Assembly (NCBI RefSeq): GCF_032190615.1
Contig: NZ_JAVLAT010000001.1
Location: 874,501-938,500, forward strand
DNA: 64,000 bases
Direction: 5' to 3'
DNA from: Brucella pseudogrignonensis
GTDB taxonomy: Bacteria; Pseudomonadota; Alphaproteobacteria; Rhizobiales; Rhizobiaceae
The translations under genes were made by a program, and so were the position numbers. Under the pieces are notes generated by a model. The model had not been told where the DNA came from. It made no database searches and saw only the letters and a list, made by a program, of their open reading frames with translations. Of this stretch, positions 63,936 through 64,000 are shown in pieces (within the stretch, counting starts at the first letter, position 1; every line of letters starts with the position of its first letter).

Positions 63936-64000
63936 CTGGTTCTCCTGTTCTTAGTGCAAAGCCTTCAAAAGAACTTTGAAGGACAAGACAAAAGATAAAT

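Noticed and set aside
1..64000. CRISPR arrays, transposases, integrases, prophage
   Set aside because: No regularly spaced repeats or recombinase-like proteins were found; the window reads as conserved chromosome.

Overview
The window is a stretch of conserved, house-keeping chromosome from an alphaproteobacterium of the Hyphomicrobiales (Rhizobiales), most probably the Brucella/Ochrobactrum group. The evidence is gene order (ruvCAB-ybgC-tolQRAB-pal-cpoB-tilS-ftsH-glmM; tkt-gap-pgk; DUF4164-zapA-6S RNA-fau), a Pal lipoprotein very like Brucella Omp16, alphaproteobacterial families (RcdA, TrcR, UPF0335, DUF1192, BioR) and an RpoH2-type sigma factor. No phage, transposase, CRISPR array, tRNA or rRNA was recognised.

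Layout. 1-15.5 kb (all minus strand): glmM (cut by the window edge), ftsH, tilS, the Tol-Pal envelope system with cpoB, an unexpected poly-gamma-glutamate-hydrolase-like gene between ybgC and tolQ, the ruvCAB Holliday-junction genes and the CtrA-degradation adaptor rcdA. 15.5-17.1 kb: a gene-poor stretch with a candidate structured sRNA and the acyltransferase opgC. 17.3-23.1 kb (plus strand): a ThiE-like enzyme, a Sel1-repeat protein, efp, suhB, and a two-gene MotA/TolQ-like plus MotB/OmpA-like cassette. 23.1-30.8 kb: ABC exporter, rpmE, yebC, a biotin regulon (bioR, bioY, DUF1284) with BioR boxes, a YmdB-like phosphodiesterase, 5-formyl-THF cyclo-ligase and a membrane-anchored SRPBCC protein. 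30.8-36.6 kb: 6S RNA, zapA, DUF4164, then tkt-gap-pgk. 36.6-46.6 kb: a sugar dehydrogenase, propionyl-CoA synthetase, an SDR, a WYL regulator, trcR, a quinone oxidoreductase, an MFS transporter, two divergent YdcH-family genes and two probable dispersed intergenic repeats. 46.7-64 kb: purEK, rpmJ, a TPR protein, pyk, N-formylglutamate amidohydrolase family protein, a broken aldo/keto reductase, uup, thiamine pyrophosphokinase divergent from a TPP-riboswitch-controlled thiBPQ operon, an M48 protease lipoprotein, a MOSC protein and rpoH2.

Together the genes cover cell-envelope integrity (Tol-Pal, CpoB, FtsH, M48 protease), cofactor acquisition (thiamine uptake and activation, biotin uptake under BioR), central carbon metabolism (transketolase, GAPDH, PGK, pyruvate kinase) and cell-cycle control (RcdA, TrcR, ZapA). 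The points most worth a second look are the bioY-DUF1284 pair under BioR boxes, the MotA/MotB-like cassette, the candidate sRNA with an exposed CCUCCC loop at 15.7 kb, the in-frame TGA in the aldo/keto reductase, and the apparently non-canonical start of the M48 lipoprotein. All coordinates were read by eye and function calls rest on family recognition, not on database searches.
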